A DNA stretch of 64,000 bases from positions 1,860,001 through 1,924,000 of the forward strand of contig WAID01000006.1 of NCBI GenBank assembly GCA_016584495.1, given 5' to 3'. The stretch's first letter is position 1. Each line of letters starts with the position of its first letter. Below the pieces are notes generated by a model. It saw only the letters and a program-made list of their open reading frames with translations. It was not told the DNA's origin and did no database searches. A program made the translations under genes and the position numbers. The DNA is from Celoporthe dispersa (Eukaryota > Ascomycota > Sordariomycetes > Diaporthales > Cryphonectriaceae). Below, piece by piece: positions 11,976 to 25,609 of the stretch.

Positions 11976-13137
11976 TTTTTTTTTTTGGTGTGTGTGTGTG
12001 TGTGTCCTTCCTCTTCTCTCCCTCTGGGAAGACGCCCCTTGCGACTCTATAGGCCGGCGAGAGATGCTCGCTCGCAGCAGGCAGAGCGGCGAGGGCGAGG
12101 AGAAGGGAGAGGCCTTGAGAGCAAAAAGACTGACAGCGACAAGGAAGAACTTCTCGATCTGACAACCTGAGACCTGAGACCTGGGCGTGTTGACCGGGAC
12201 CGGGAGGTGTGATGTAGTAGGTAGTAGGAAGCTGGACATGCGCCTGAACCTGCCTAGGAGGACCAGGGTCAGGAACAGGGCAGGGGTTTGTGCTCGAGAA
12301 GGGTCAGATCCTGCCCTGCAGTCCGGTACTGTGGGCGCGATGGGAGGTACGTATCCCTCCGGCGCGGCGGATCTGGGCGAGGAGGTAAGGTGTACGCAGC
12401 AGCAGGGCAGGTGTGATCAGGCCGTGAGGGGCAAAAAGCTGGGAGCCTCGGGAAGGGGGGACGTCAAAGAGAGCGTGGGCGCGTCCCCAGGGGCCCCTTA
12501 GTGATCAGGGCGCAGGGTGACTGATCGAATCCAGTCCAGGATGCGTGTGAGAGGGCGTGGAGCTTCCCAGTGCTCTTGGGCTGAGGGGGGACAAGGATCT
12601 CTCTCTGGATATGGTTGCCAGGTGCCGAGATAATGGGGATGTGATGTGTGTGATACGGCGGGAGGGCTGGTTAGAAACGGGCCAGCTTGCTGCGCGGCAG
12701 CAAGGTCGGGAGCCAGGGCCAACACAGGACGCAGTAAAACGTCTACGTTCAGACCACACAGTGCCCACACACGCACACACCCCTTTAGAGAGGAGGGAGG
12801 AAAGCAAAGGGGAAGAAGGGAAAAAAAATTTAAAAAAAAAAAAAAAAGGTAAAGGCCCTCAGCCCTCTCTCGTCCAAGCAGAGAGACGGAGACACACACA
12901 CGCAAGGTCGACGCGGGTTTCTTTAGCCCGACAGGCTGCGCCACAAGGTCTGGACGACAGTTTAGGTTTGGCGCAGCGGCAGGTTAGGCTTGAGCCTACT
13001 TGGGGCCCAGCGCGGCGGGCAGGCGAGGAGGCTCACGCGCACCCTACCCCGTGGCAGCAGTACAGCTCTCGACAGGCAGCGCGCCCAGACAGAGAGAGCT
13101 GCGCGGTAGCGTGGGCGTCGTCGCCTCAGGACGAGGA

Positions 13138-13140
<3 letters not shown>

Positions 13141-13171
<31 letters not shown>

Positions 13172-13181
13172 CAGCAGCAGT
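13141..13181. repeat. Interrupted (CAG)n trinucleotide repeat
   Basis: Nine GCA units, one GTA interruption and three more GCA units, followed by a G10 run at about 13199. No gene model could be built around it, so it is treated as non-coding. Confidence 0.85.
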
Positions 13182-14780
13182 GCCTGGTCCGCCGCCGGGG
13201 GGGGGGGGAGGGAGAAGACTTCGTTGGAGGCGCGAGGAGGGGATCGACAGTTGGGCAGCTATCAGGACCGGAGGGACGAGGGAGAGACGACAGAGCCAGG
13301 CTGCAGTAGGGTCGAGGCAGACAAGAGACCAGGCCAGGTACTGACCTGCAGCGTGTGCTGTGCTGTGCGCGTCTTGTGTCGGTTTCGGTACTGGTAGTTG
13401 CTGGGCGCAGGTACTGGTACTGGGTACTGATGCTGGTTCCTGATGCCGGCGGTGCTGCTCGACGAATCCCTGGGGTGATACCGTCCAGGTAACGTGACAC
13501 ACCCGACAGGTGCTGCTGCTGAAGGAACAAGAGGCCGGAAGACAAGAGCCGACCGGGCAGGGGGGAGGGAGAGGGTGGATCTAATCGAACACCGAGTAAT
13601 CAAAAGCCACAGCTGACCGGGACAAACAAAGGTGGGAGGATGAGGATCAGGTCCAAGAAAATGGCGGAAGCTGGAAAGAGATCCCCCCCTTCGTGTGTGT
13701 CGCGAGGCGTGGGCGCAGGGCAAGCAAGGTAAGGCGGAGGCGGATGCGGCGTCGTGGTTGGAGCGACTAGGGGGGGGGGTTGCAGATGGGTGGGTGGTGG
13801 GTTCCCTTAGCCTGACTACCAGAGGTCCGTTTCGCTCTGGCCAAGGGTGCAGAGGAAGGAGGGAGAGAGGGAGAGGGGTACGGTACTAGTCACAGTACAT
13901 ACAGTATTCTCGGTACTACTATGTAGGCAGGAAGGTACGTAGGTACATAGACACACCAGAGAGAAAAGGGGGGGGGGTGAGAAGAGGGGAAATGAGAATG
14001 AGAGAAAAAAGAAAGCAGAGGCAAAGGAAAAAAAAAAGGAAAAGAAAAAAAGAGGAAAAAAAAAGAGCCTTTTCCCAACCAAAACGTACTATGTACCTTT
14101 GTTGCGTACTATTGCCCTCCTCCCCAATCATTCCTTTTCCCAGCCGGCAGGAGGCGTGGGTTACAAGGACCGCCCGTGGCTGCGTGGATATCGAGACGGA
14201 CGAGGAACGGTCCACTCCAGGCAGGAACGTAAGGGCCGTAGGTAGGGATCATCCTAGGTACAGCAGGAAAACGGTGACGAGCTAGGACTACACGTCTCCA
14301 CCCATGACGGAGACCAGCTCTACCCGCTACTGCTGCTACTTATTATGTGTGTACCTTTATGGTCCCCCTCTCTCCCTCTTCCCCCCCCCAGCCAGGAGCG
14401 TCCACTATTTTATTTGATCAGTCTGCAGAAATGACACTTATCAGCCGGGGTCCTCGGTGCTATGATGCTGTGGTATTATGGGTACTATGCTCAGATGGCT
14501 GGTGAATCCCAAGCCGTCCCCAGAAGCAGCTCTTTCCCCCCCCTCGCTCTCGTTCCCGTGTGTCATGTCTCACGGCCCTGGACTGAATACTTATCATAGC
14601 ACCGAGTACATATTGCAGTACGTACCTCATAGTATGTGCTCATGAAAGTATATACTGTGTAGTGCGTGTGAGTGTTACTCCGCACGTACTGCGCGGGCTT
14701 ACGAAATGGCAGGCAAGGTGACCGACCTCCAACTGCGGGGTCGGCGACAGGACAGGACAGACAAGAGGCACACACCACAC

Positions 14781-14806
14781 CACACACACACACACACACA
14801 CACACA
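14781..14806. repeat. (CA)n microsatellite
   Basis: About thirteen CA dinucleotides flanked by related CACAC fragments, in non-coding DNA. Confidence 0.9.
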
Positions 14807-15033
14807 CCACACAAAAAGATAAGACAGGGCGGTGAAAGGGACAAGGCTCGACAGGTTCGAGGTGGGTGGAGGGAGGGAGAGGGGACGCTACAGCCTACTA
14901 CTGTAGGTCACAGTTTGCAAGGGGGGTGGGTTTTTCTCTTTTTTTCCTTTCTCTCTCGTCGGGAGTCACAACCTGGGAATGGATGGGCCATCGTCGTTGC
15001 AGAGGGCTTGTCAGTTGATCTGCAGGCATGGGC

Positions 15034-15051
15034 TGCATGCTGCAGCATGCA
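15034..15051. repeat. 18-nt perfect palindrome
   Basis: TGCATGCTGCAGCATGCA equals its own reverse complement and lies inside a GC-balanced patch of the gene desert. It could form a cruciform or be a dimeric protein-binding site. Palindromes of this size also arise by chance in GCATGC-rich DNA. Confidence 0.7.
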
Positions 15052-15285
15052 ATGTAATGTACCTGAAGCTGCAGGGCCGATGTGCATCAAATTTACGACA
15101 CCCCTTTAATTGCATCATATTTCCATATGCGGTGTTCCCCGCCCCCGTGATTGGGTAAGAGACCATCCAGAAGCTTGAAACGCCTTCATGTACCGGCCAA
15201 GATCCTGGAGCCTGTTGGGCCCAGCCACGGGAAATTGAACAGCCACCTACCTACTTCCCAACCCGCCGGGTACGTTCGAGTCACG

Positions 15286-15312
<27 letters not shown>
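15286..15312. repeat. (CT)n microsatellite
   Basis: About thirteen CT dinucleotides in the gene desert; a second CT-rich stretch follows near 15508-15540. Confidence 0.9.
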
Positions 15313-15316
<4 letters not shown>

Positions 15317-18300
15317 ATATGTGTGTGTCGGCTAATTATTGTTTTTTTGGGGGGTTCCTTGCAGGCGCAGGGACGATTACCCCGGAGCTTCTCGCTTCGA
15401 ATGCGGCTGAGAGAGCTCGACAGAAGGACCCCTGGTCAAGGGCAAAGCCTCTCTCGCTTGTCCCTCCTCCGCTGTATCGCTGACTAAATTTTTTTCTTAC
15501 CCTTCTCTTTCTCTCTCTCTCTCTCTTCCTCTCTCTCTCTTATCCACCGGTGAATTAATTAAAAAGACAAGTAAAATGGGCCGGTTGTACCATGGCGCTA
15601 CGACATGGCTGCAGCACCACATGATGCGTGACCGTGGGAACAGAACAGGGCAGACCATATTGTACATAGTCGTACACACACACTACTACTATTATGATCC
15701 TGTCCCCCCAAACCCTCCTATCTCGATGAAGTGACCAACTGAACATGGCCTTGAGGCATATACATAGCCTAGACAAGTGCCAGAGCGCGCCCGTGCTATT
15801 ACGGGGTCCGGTGATGATGAGCGCAGCGATCCCGCTCGTGACAGCTTGACAGTGGTCCCCTACCCCAGGATCAGGATCTACAAGGAACTTCTTACCAACC
15901 GATGCAATGCTCCTCTTCTTTTTTTTTTTTTTTTTTTTGGACAACTTGTCCAAGGATGGGTTTTTCTCTGACATAAGTGCTTGTTTTATTTCTTCTCTTT
16001 CTCTTGTTGTCCCCCTTGTGGGCGCGTGCTGTCGACACCTTGCCGTCATATTTCCCTGTGGAGCGTCTTCTGGTCTGATTCTGACCTCATCAGGCCATTA
16101 GAGGATCAGACCCCATGGAAGACTTGACGAGGTTGTCGATCTCCTTCGGCTGTGTTGACTGTTGGGGAGAGGGAGGTGAAACCGGACGACCGTCCATCCT
16201 ACGGGGCGTGGACACAGCCAGGCAGGCCTCTCTCTCTCCCTCTCGCTCTCTCTCCACCTCTATGTCTCCCTCTCTCTCTCTAAATGCGCGACAAGTGCTC
16301 GTCCGTCCTTATCGTTCGGCCGAGATGCAGCTGCGCAGCCGCGCGGGCCTGTCTCCTCTCGCTCGCTCTCTCTTTTTCGCAGAGATGCAAAAATGCGGCT
16401 TGCATGTCCGATCAGATTGATAGACTGATAAGCGGAGAGCCTGCTGCCAGACCTGCTGCAGCTCCACTTTAAGGCGCACATCTGTGGCGAGTCAGCCAGC
16501 CAATAGACTCGGTGCCGGGCCTTTTGGTTCTAGACCGCCAAGTTGGCCACCGTTTCAACACGGACTGTCGGCTGCCATCCTCGTGACTTGATTTGGATAG
16601 GAAAGCATGTCACCCAGTCACCACAGCCTCGGAGAGTATGAGAGGAGGAGGAGGTTAGAGAGGTGAGAGACAAGAAAGAAGAAGAAAAAGAAGGACTACT
16701 CAACACGTAGGGCGGTCCACACACACACCCCCCCTCCCCGGTCCGTGATATCATGGACGTCGGTGTGAGGTGGTCTCACCAGAAACCCGGGCTACCTCAC
16801 AATTACTACTACGTACTATTGTACAGACCGTACACCACCCAGCTGCGCCAGAACGCCTCGTCCTCGGCCTGCTCTCCTGGATCTGGCCAAGTTTTAGACG
16901 CCACAGCAACCTTATGGAGGCCTGAAACCCGTGACCGCCAGGAACTGCTCGTCAACCACCAGCCCTTACCGCCATTTACCGAGTTCCTGGGAACAAGTGA
17001 TCTTCTTGGGGGTGTGGGAATTCTACTTTTCTCTCTCTCTCTCTCTCTGGGTAACGATGAACGATGATGAAAGCTGATGTGGGCGTGACCAAGGCATGGC
17101 TGGTCTCGTTCTGAAGGGTCCGGCCAAGACCCACAGCAGGATGGATGGATACGAGTGCCCGTTACAAATTTTAGCGATCGCAATCACTGGAAGGTCCACG
17201 TCCCTTCAGTAATTTTCTTTGTCGCTAAGGGGGGTGGAGGGGTGTGATTCTCCAAGACCAAGACAATATGATTGATTGTACCGGACACACCGAGCAAGCC
17301 GCATAAAGTATTCTTCGGCGAGAGACGGGAGAGTGACAGGACGAGAAGAGAAGGGGGGCGCTTTTTCGCCTTCGCCTTCGCCTTGGCCATGTGGCTCCCT
17401 CCCACCCCAGCACAAAGGCCCGCCATCTATCTCATCCGGCGCAAAAATAGCTGCGCATGAAACTCGGGGCTGGTCATGCTACCATTGTCAATAATAAAGA
17501 GAGAGAGAGGGGGTAAAAAAAAATAAATAAAAAATAAAAAAAACTTGCGGTGCACAGACCGCCAGTGCCTCGGCTGCAATTAGGCTTGCGAGGTGACGAC
17601 GACCAATCGTCAAGGCGAGGCGGTTGAGTAAGCCCGGTGGCTTGTGGGTATATGGGACCAACAAGGCCCTGCGTGGTAACGAGGCCAGAAAATGCGGCCC
17701 AGAAATGAAAGAAGACAAAAAAGTTTAAAAAATCACACGCTCTTGTTGGAGTTTCGATATCGAAATGCGCTCAGGCGGCGGGACTGGGGGGAATGCAGAG
17801 GACTGGGTTGGTGGGTCGGCAGCGGCCCTCGATGCGGTGCAGCAGGACCGAGGCTTACCCCCGAGTACCTCTTCTAGTTCCCTTGGGCGGTGGATATCGC
17901 TTGGTTTTTGCCATTGTAACGCTGGTGCAGGGTACGCACTGGCTCTCCACAATTTCGAAGGCTCAGGTTGTCTTCTCGAAGCACGCGAAACTTTCCCAGC
18001 AATCAGTGCTGCGGTTCCTTCGGCAAGGTCATCACTCCTCGACCGGCGAACCTGCCAGCAGCAGACTAGCGCTGTCAACGCAGGGAGGGAAGACAGGGTG
18101 GTGTTGTGTGGCACACACATGCACACACGCAGTCTCTCCATCACACACACACACACACACATTTTCTCTCTTTATGTTTCTTTCTTTTCTTTTTTTTCTC
18201 TCTTCTTTTGTGGGGACAGCAGCACCCTGCTCCCTATTCTTCATGGCCACCACCTCTCTGGGACACTATCGGCTATCAAGACTTTTTGGATCTTTTGAAA

Positions 18301-21229
18301 TAGAGATGTCACGTTGAGGGCTGCTTCCTGGCCTCTAGGACCCTTAGTGGGACCCCTTAGAGTTTGCTCATGACTATGGGTGTCCACACACACACACACA
18401 CCCATCCCCACTGGGTCCGCCCACAATCCTGAGGCTCAGGCCCGTGCCTCCTCGCTACGAACAATAGTGGTTCAGCAGGTTTAGGTTTGGGTTCTCTCTC
18501 TCTCTCTCCCCCTCTCCCTCTCCCTTCTCTTACTCTTTCTGTGCTGCCAAGGGCATCGCGACGCCTCGTCTGGTTCGCCGTGCGCACCACTCTCGTCCTG
18601 GTGCGAATCAACTCGTCTGTGGGCGGGCGGCCGGTCGGTCTATCGAAAGAACCACGAGCTCGTGAAGGGCCCTTGACCGGTCTGGGGCTAATAATGATGG
18701 GTCCCTCCAGGCCATTCCTCCGGGCTCACCGAGTCAAGATGCTCACATTCTTCTCTGATTGCCATGTGGCGATAGGCCAAACAATCTGCCTGTCCGGCCA
18801 ACAACATGTGGTTTTCGTCACCTTTTCTCTCTCTCTCTCTCTCCTTCTCTTCCCTTCCTTCTCCCTGTCTCAAGTGGGACTGGTTCAGATCCGTTCGTCC
18901 GTCTGTGTCCCTTGATTGAACAGAATTTCTGCACCCCCTTGTCTGGTGATCGCCTGCCAGGAAGGGTTCCTGGACAACAGTGCATGTTGAAGCATAGCCA
19001 ACATGGTGCGGCCATTACGATGATGGGCTTGCGTACCAAAACTCCGCAGGGTCATCGGTAAACCATTTTGAGCTGAGCCATGAGTGATGCCTTCCTTCCT
19101 TCTCCCCCCCCCCCCGGGCCATATAATTCTTATATCGGGGGAAGGTACGTTTGCTGGGGTATGCCACTAGTCAAATTATGTGAATTGCGCCGCTGTATTT
19201 ATCGCGCGTAGCATCTCGACCATGAAGATGCGCCGGACATGCTCATCTCCCCGGATTTGGAATCAACTCGAGCTTGCCTCCGCACCGCTACCACCACCAC
19301 CACCTATGATGGCAGCGAGGAGAGGAAAAAAGAAAAGATTAAGAAAGAGAAAAAAAAAGCAACTTTGAGGTCGGCAGTCTTTACTTCCACTAGCTTGCTG
19401 CCCTAGACCGAGAGGGGACGGCGTTGTAACACAACCTCTGTTTTGGCTGGAGCATCCTTCTCCCCTCGGGAAAACCGAGTTAGCGCTGCCATTCAAAACA
19501 AGCGCGGGGCCGCAAAAGGCCGCATCGGCGGGCTAACGAGCTACGGCGCGGGCCTTGCAGCCCGCTCCCGTGAGAAGAGCTGCTTTGACTCGGTGTCCTT
19601 GGTGGTCTTCTGATTTTTTCTTTTTTTTTCTTTTTTTCTGCAGCTGAAGAAGTGCAGCGGCAGCGCCAAGAGAAGAGACAAATAGAAAGTCCGAGGAGGA
19701 GGGGGTGAGGGAGAGAGGGAGGGTGTCGGATCCGACATGGACAGCCGAACGAAGGCGCACCATCATCCATCCATCCATCCTCTCCACCACATGATCTTCC
19801 AACCACCCCCCCTCCTTCTCCTGGCTCCCTCTCCTCTCCCTTCTCGAAACCACAAGAGAGATAATCCTGGATCTAATTATGGCTCCTGTGGCGGCACGTT
19901 GCTCGATTCAAGACAAAAGACAAGGACAGGTTGGCGACCTACCCGACGAGCCCTCCCCTGCGTCCTTGAGCTATATAGTCTGTGGCCATCCAGGGTCCCT
20001 TTTTTTTTTTTTGGAGAGAGCGAGAGATCCAAGGGTCCTGGTAGTACTCGTTTCTGCAGCGGTGATCTGCTCCCGCCCGGTACCTGAAAAAACCCCTCCC
20101 CCCCCCTCACCAGTTTGGGTTCCCCTGGTGCCGTTGGGCATCAATGTCGTTCGTCAAGGTGGCGCAGAATGGAACATGTCTCTGGACTCGAGGCAGTAGG
20201 AACCCGTGAAACCTGGGGGAGGCCTTGCGAGTGGATATTGAACCCTTTTTTTCTTTCTCTGCTTTCTTGTTCTTCCTTCAGGATCCGCTGCGAGATCTGA
20301 CAGCACCACCCACCCCTTTCCACGATCCAGTGCGCGCCCCGAGCACACTTGTGCTACAACACAAAAAGTAAAAAGTATATGTACATACGTACATAGCATT
20401 TGGGGTCCCGAGAGCATAGAACAAGATAACAATAATAATACGTACATGTATCTCCTGCAGGCTGCGAAATGCCATGTGACCACAATGGAGATGGCAGATC
20501 CACGGCGCACTGGCACTCAACTTGCTATAGTCTGAACCCTTCGTATCAATCTCGATGAGGAAATCCATGAGACCGCAACCGAAACCACCATTCCCAGCAG
20601 CAGCATGGCCAGACCCCTCCCCTCCCCTCCCCTCCCCCTCTCCCTCCGTCGATAAACTTCTGTGTGCCCATCTTCTTGTCATAGAGTGTAGAAGCCATTT
20701 CCAAGGAAGTGCCAGTCTAGTAGCGTAGCGTAGGATGGTCCTCCCCCCCCCCCTCTCTCTCTCTCTTTCTTTCTGCCTGATTTCCCGATCCCCCACCCAC
20801 AGGCGCCTGATCGACCACGGCGCGTCGGCAGCACGCAGCCAGAGCAGGGCTTGTCCCGGCTGACTCGCAGACCTGTTGCGCGCTGCTGTGCGGCAGTTGC
20901 GCGCCGCTAGCCAGAGGGAGAGGAAGAAGAGAGACAGGTCAGGACTGCGTGTCCAGGCTTCTCCAACATGACGGGAACCCGGGCGAGCAGATCGCACATC
21001 CCATCATCCGTCGCGGTGGCAGTAGAGGCAAGCACACACACACACACGCGCGCGCCAATGTCGAGCTGACAACCCGGGAGGTACAGTACATACTCACCTC
21101 GGATCCGCAGTCCCACGGTCATATCCGGGACACACACACAAAGGACCGAAAACAACTATTGTACTTCCCACCATCATGGTCATAAAAACTCGGGTGGCTG
21201 GTGGGTGATCCCGCCGCTTCCCTCGTGGC

Positions 21230-21230
<1 letters not shown>

Positions 21231-21260
<30 letters not shown>
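21231..21260. repeat. (GT)n microsatellite
   Basis: Fifteen uninterrupted GT/TG dinucleotides in the gene desert. Confidence 0.9.
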
Positions 21261-21261
<1 letters not shown>

Positions 21262-24200
21262 CCTTACTTACGCTCCCCCTCCCCCCGCCCCCGGTCTTCT
21301 CCATCGTCATGATAGGCGGCGCTATGCCCACACCATGCGGGTCGTCCTTTTGGGCTGGGCGCTTGTTGAGTCGTCGTCCACGCCGAGCCCATAGTCCGCA
21401 TGACGCGGTCTACCAGCTATGATCACCGCCCTCGAATATCAGGTGGTGGTGGGCTTTGGAAGGGGAGAGGTGAGGAGAGGGGGTCCAGGAAAGATTTTTT
21501 TTTTCTCTTTCCCCTCTCTTTCTTTTCCTTGGCATGGACAAGACTCAGACCGCCTCTCTCTCTCTCTCTTGAAAGATACGCGTCTACCTGGAGAAGGGAA
21601 AAACTTGCGCAGTTGGGTCCCCAATGACTCCAACCTTATGTCGGATACTGCGGCTCCGTGAAGGTATATTGGCTGAAATGACTCTGACCGCCGCCTCGGA
21701 GGGTTCGTATTTTGCATAAACCCCCGATAGGGTAGAATAAGGCCGTTTCCCACGTGGTCTCCAGAGAGGGAGAGGAGAGAGAGACCCCAAACCCCCCCCC
21801 CCAAAAAAAAAGGGTTCTGACTACTTTGCTTCTTGGTTCCCTTTTAGGGAGCCCGGTAGCGGGCGAAAGCTGCGACAGGTAATGTACCACCACGCACCAC
21901 CTTCTTTCTGCCCGACCCAGACGCGAACATTCCCATCTTGTCGCTCTAGGACGTCTCAGCAGGTCAAGGGGAAGGAGAAGAAAGAAAGAAAGAAAAAAAA
22001 GAGAAGATAAGAGCATACACAATCACATTGCACGAGACATGTTTCATAGGGCCGGTGTTGGCTGCAGGCATTGTCCCACCGAAACCGCAAGTACATAAGT
22101 TAGTAGTATTGTTTCTACACCGCTGCTGTCTTTGGGTCGTATGCATGCGTGCGTACTTATGCATGGCAGTGGCATGAGCCCATGATCCACCACTGATACT
22201 CTCTCCCTCCTCTCTATCGCCCAGCGTGCACGCATTACGGTACGTGAGCTCAAGTTCTCACGCACGTGACGTGAATCAAGTGCGAGTGCTGTGAGATCTT
22301 ATCTGAGGGGTACCCTGTTCTCTGCATCCATCCCAAGGGAACACGGACGCAAAACTGGATCGCAAGGGAGAAAAGGAGGGGGCAAGGACGGAGGGATGGC
22401 GGGTTGAGGACAGTGGCCGTGTCTATTTTTGAGTTTCTGCGCCGTGCTCATCATGTCCCAGGCTGGCCAGCCTTGTCGATCTTCGTGCCCAACGACACCA
22501 GCAAATGCTGGCCCATCAGCCAGAGTCCCTAGATTGCGCAACGGCGGGCTTCCACCCCCCCCTCCCCCCTTCTTTTTGTGTGTCTCTGCCCAACGAGGAC
22601 CCTGAATATCCTCAAGATGGCGATGCAAGTACAGGTACTTCGACCCCTCCCCATGTCGAGAGCAATTTTCTTTCTTGTGCAGGAGATCGATCCGACGAGG
22701 CCCCCGAAGCTGGAACGTTCCATCCGAAGTTTGGGCATGCAAGGAGGGGGGTTGGAAATTAGAGTTTCTCGTTTTCAAGGGGACAATCAGTCTGGCGCAG
22801 CGTGCCCGAGGTTGAATCCAGGTTGTGCTGAAGCAGCTTGGTAGGTACCCAAGGGGCTGGATAGCCCTGGAAAACGGTTCCTCTTTCCCGAGGGCGTGGC
22901 AACCAGCCCGGAGATCTGAGTCTTTTTTTTTTTCCTCTCTCGCCCCCCTCCCCGCCCGCGGGGCTGATGCGACATCTTTTCTGGCCTTGATAGCCGTGAA
23001 TCAGTGAAGAAGGGACGCGGTCTCGATTCGTCACCCAGGTTGAGCTGAAAGTAGGGATTGTGAGTCGTCTGGTTGAATAAGGGGGCGGCGAATGATACAC
23101 GTAACCTAGGTATCTCTCCCAAGACCTGTCAAGTGTTTTTTTTTTTGGGGGGGGGCCTACAGTCAGCATCATTGGAAAGCCAAGGACACACACACACACA
23201 CACACAACCAAAGCATGCCGTTCCAGGTCCTGGCCTGAGCATGGGGAGCCGGAACATTGGTGTGAGACAAGAAAGATAAAGTTTTTGCACGTTGTTGTCG
23301 CCTCGTTAGCTGCATACGCACCTAGCATCTCTCGGCAATCGTCAGCTGGAGCCTGCCAAGATCTCAGTTGCAGCGGCTCAATCACAGTCGACTGCCTCAC
23401 CACGCAGCTTTTCCCAGAATCGACACGTCAAAAAAACTGTGTCACATGAGAGGCGGTAGCGGGGCGATGGATGTTTCAGGCGGCCTACAGCATACCAGTC
23501 GTCTTCTGCTTTTTCCCCTCTCGCGCATCTCACTTGTTCGTTCCCTTCAGATCTCCCAAACCGCCCGCCCGAGGTCTCAGATACGCAGCACACACAAAAG
23601 AGAACGGCACAGGGACGGCAAGGACACGGCAGCCGTGCAGCACGCCAAGTGGCGCGCTTCGTCGCAAGGGAGGCAGAAGCCGAGCATGATCATTGGCTTT
23701 TCTCGTCCGTGACGATGTCGATGCCGGCCGCGTGTCTCTAGGCTGGCCTCTGGAAGACCGCAGGTCGAGACCCGAACGGCGAAGCCCTCTCGATGTGGTG
23801 TGTGTCTGCGGAATGGCGTGCCTCGGGAATTGTGAGCTGTCACTTTCACCTCGTGGGCCCGGACCGACACCCATCGGGGTGCTGGTGTGGTGCAACACAC
23901 CCCCCCCTTGCACCTCCCACCGGTCATCCTGGCCCAACACCTTGGAAATGCTTGTCTGATGCCTTGGGGAAAACAGACAAGCTCTTGAGATCTAGACATA
24001 AGACCAGGCAAGGGTTGCTCTGGACTTGAGCCCACAAGAGGCAGGTGGTTTGAACATCGATGTCGAGCGGGTGCGGTGAGCTTTGTTCTGCGCGAAAACA
24101 GCTGGGTGCGGCAGATTTAGACGGCATTGGTTTGTCGGGTATCATTTGTGATGTCCGCCTCCTCTGTGTGTTTTGCAGCCCCATCCTGACGCTGAATAGC

Positions 24201-25609
24201 ACGCACTTTGATATGCTCCGCGCGCTGGCCACCACATTTCGACACTGCTGCGTAACTGTTGTAGTACCGCTGCGGCCTTGGAGAGTACACCGCAGTGATA
24301 CCAAATATGTAAGGGCACTGTCGGCCGCCAGAGTAGCACTGCAGTGCTTGTCATTTTCCGACATGTGGCGTTCTGTGCAGGTCTGGGCATCGTGCCAATG
24401 CAGCACCTGAGGGTTGAATCGGGCGTCGCGGTTGCATTTCAGCAGACCCGCCCGCCTTCTGGAACACATCTCCCCCTGCATGGTCGTACTGCCGTGACGA
24501 CATGTCGCTGAAAGGGAGTCCTCCAGTGGTAGAAGGCGGCCAGGCGGCGGCGGACCCGGAGGGTCTTACGTACGTATATCTCGAGGCGTCTTTCGGACGC
24601 ATGCACGACGTGGTATCTGTGGACAGCTCCGCACAGAATCGGTTGTCGGTGATGCTTCGATTCTTTTGCAACCAGTGGAAAATACAATAGTTCGAGCCCC
24701 TCCCTCGAGAGGCTAGGCAGTCAATATGCTGGTCAGACCTGAAGACGCAACGGACAGGCCTCGCCTGCGCAGGAGATAGTCATGGGGTGCGCCTTGGTCC
24801 TCAGAACATGCAGATCGAATATGAGGTTGATACGTCTAATTTCACCTAAATGATCCCAGCCCACGGCCCCAACTTCAGCCCTTAGGCCCTTGGCCTCGTG
24901 ATGATCATCATCATCACGACATTGTCTTCGACAAGCCTGACTGCATGAACCGAATGGCATAGGGGAGGATGAGGAGGGCTCCACCCTTGTACTTATGCGC
25001 GGTATGACAAAACGGCAAACTCTCGAGCAGATCACGAGATGCTCGCACCAGCATCACCTGCATCATACCTGAGCGAGTAGGTATCCCAAATCTGCTGCTG
25101 TGATCATCCCTCGCCGATCTGGTATCTCGCTCGTTGGGTGTTACGGAGAAGACGGGGCCTTGGCCTTGTCTGCTGCAGCTAGCAAGATCTCTGCATCCTT
25201 GCCTGCCATGTGGCCGGCCAGAATGAACCCTTGCAATTGTCCGATCTCAATGGCACACCCATATAGACAGCTGCGACTTGTGGAAAATATTACGGCATGA
25301 GGGGATGCTTGAGGGTCGTAGTCGGCTATTACCGTGCATGTAACCGATCTTGCTAGCATCCATCGGGTGCAGGTCAGTAATAAAAAAGAAAAAAGAAAAC
25401 CACCAAAAACCCACCAGCTCCTGGTAGCGTTGCATGTTGTCCCAGGAACAGGAGCAACCTTTGACCCGTTATTGCTTCTTCCATGCCTCGATCCCGTCCT
25501 TTCGGACATTGCTTCGTTGCATGAAGCGGAATCAAAAGCGACACATGCCTGGCAAGGCTGTCTCTCGATCTCCATTCCCTGGCAGGGTTTCCTGCGATCG
25601 ATCGATCCC

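Larger units (their letters stand above)
11594..25609. other. 14-kb gene desert rich in pyrimidine tracts and microsatellites
   Basis: No coding region on either strand could be supported. Open frames are low-complexity (Ser, Arg, Pro, Phe or Lys homopolymers) and lack consistent splice signals. The stretch holds many C/T tracts, poly-T and poly-C runs, and CA/GT repeats (near 14780, 18140, 18385, 21230, 23187). It lies upstream of the Zn2Cys6 regulator start and downstream of the polyglutamine gene. It could contain a long 5' leader with introns, non-coding transcripts or simply expanded intergenic DNA. One short frame on the minus strand ending at 25141 has codon use like real genes but has no partner exon. 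Confidence 0.55.

Noticed and set aside
13141..13181. CAG repeat as a polyglutamine-coding exon
   Set aside because: No ATG-started frame with consistent splice sites and normal composition surrounds it; all three phases run into low-complexity sequence.
21231..21260. Telomere- or CRISPR-like array
   Set aside because: It is a plain GT dinucleotide repeat; no telomeric TTAGGG units and no spaced direct repeats were found anywhere in the window.
25141..25270. Short minus-strand frame ending QGFILAGHMAGKDAEILLAA
   Set aside because: Codon use resembles a real terminal exon, but no convincing upstream exon, domain or start could be attached. RNA-seq would settle it.
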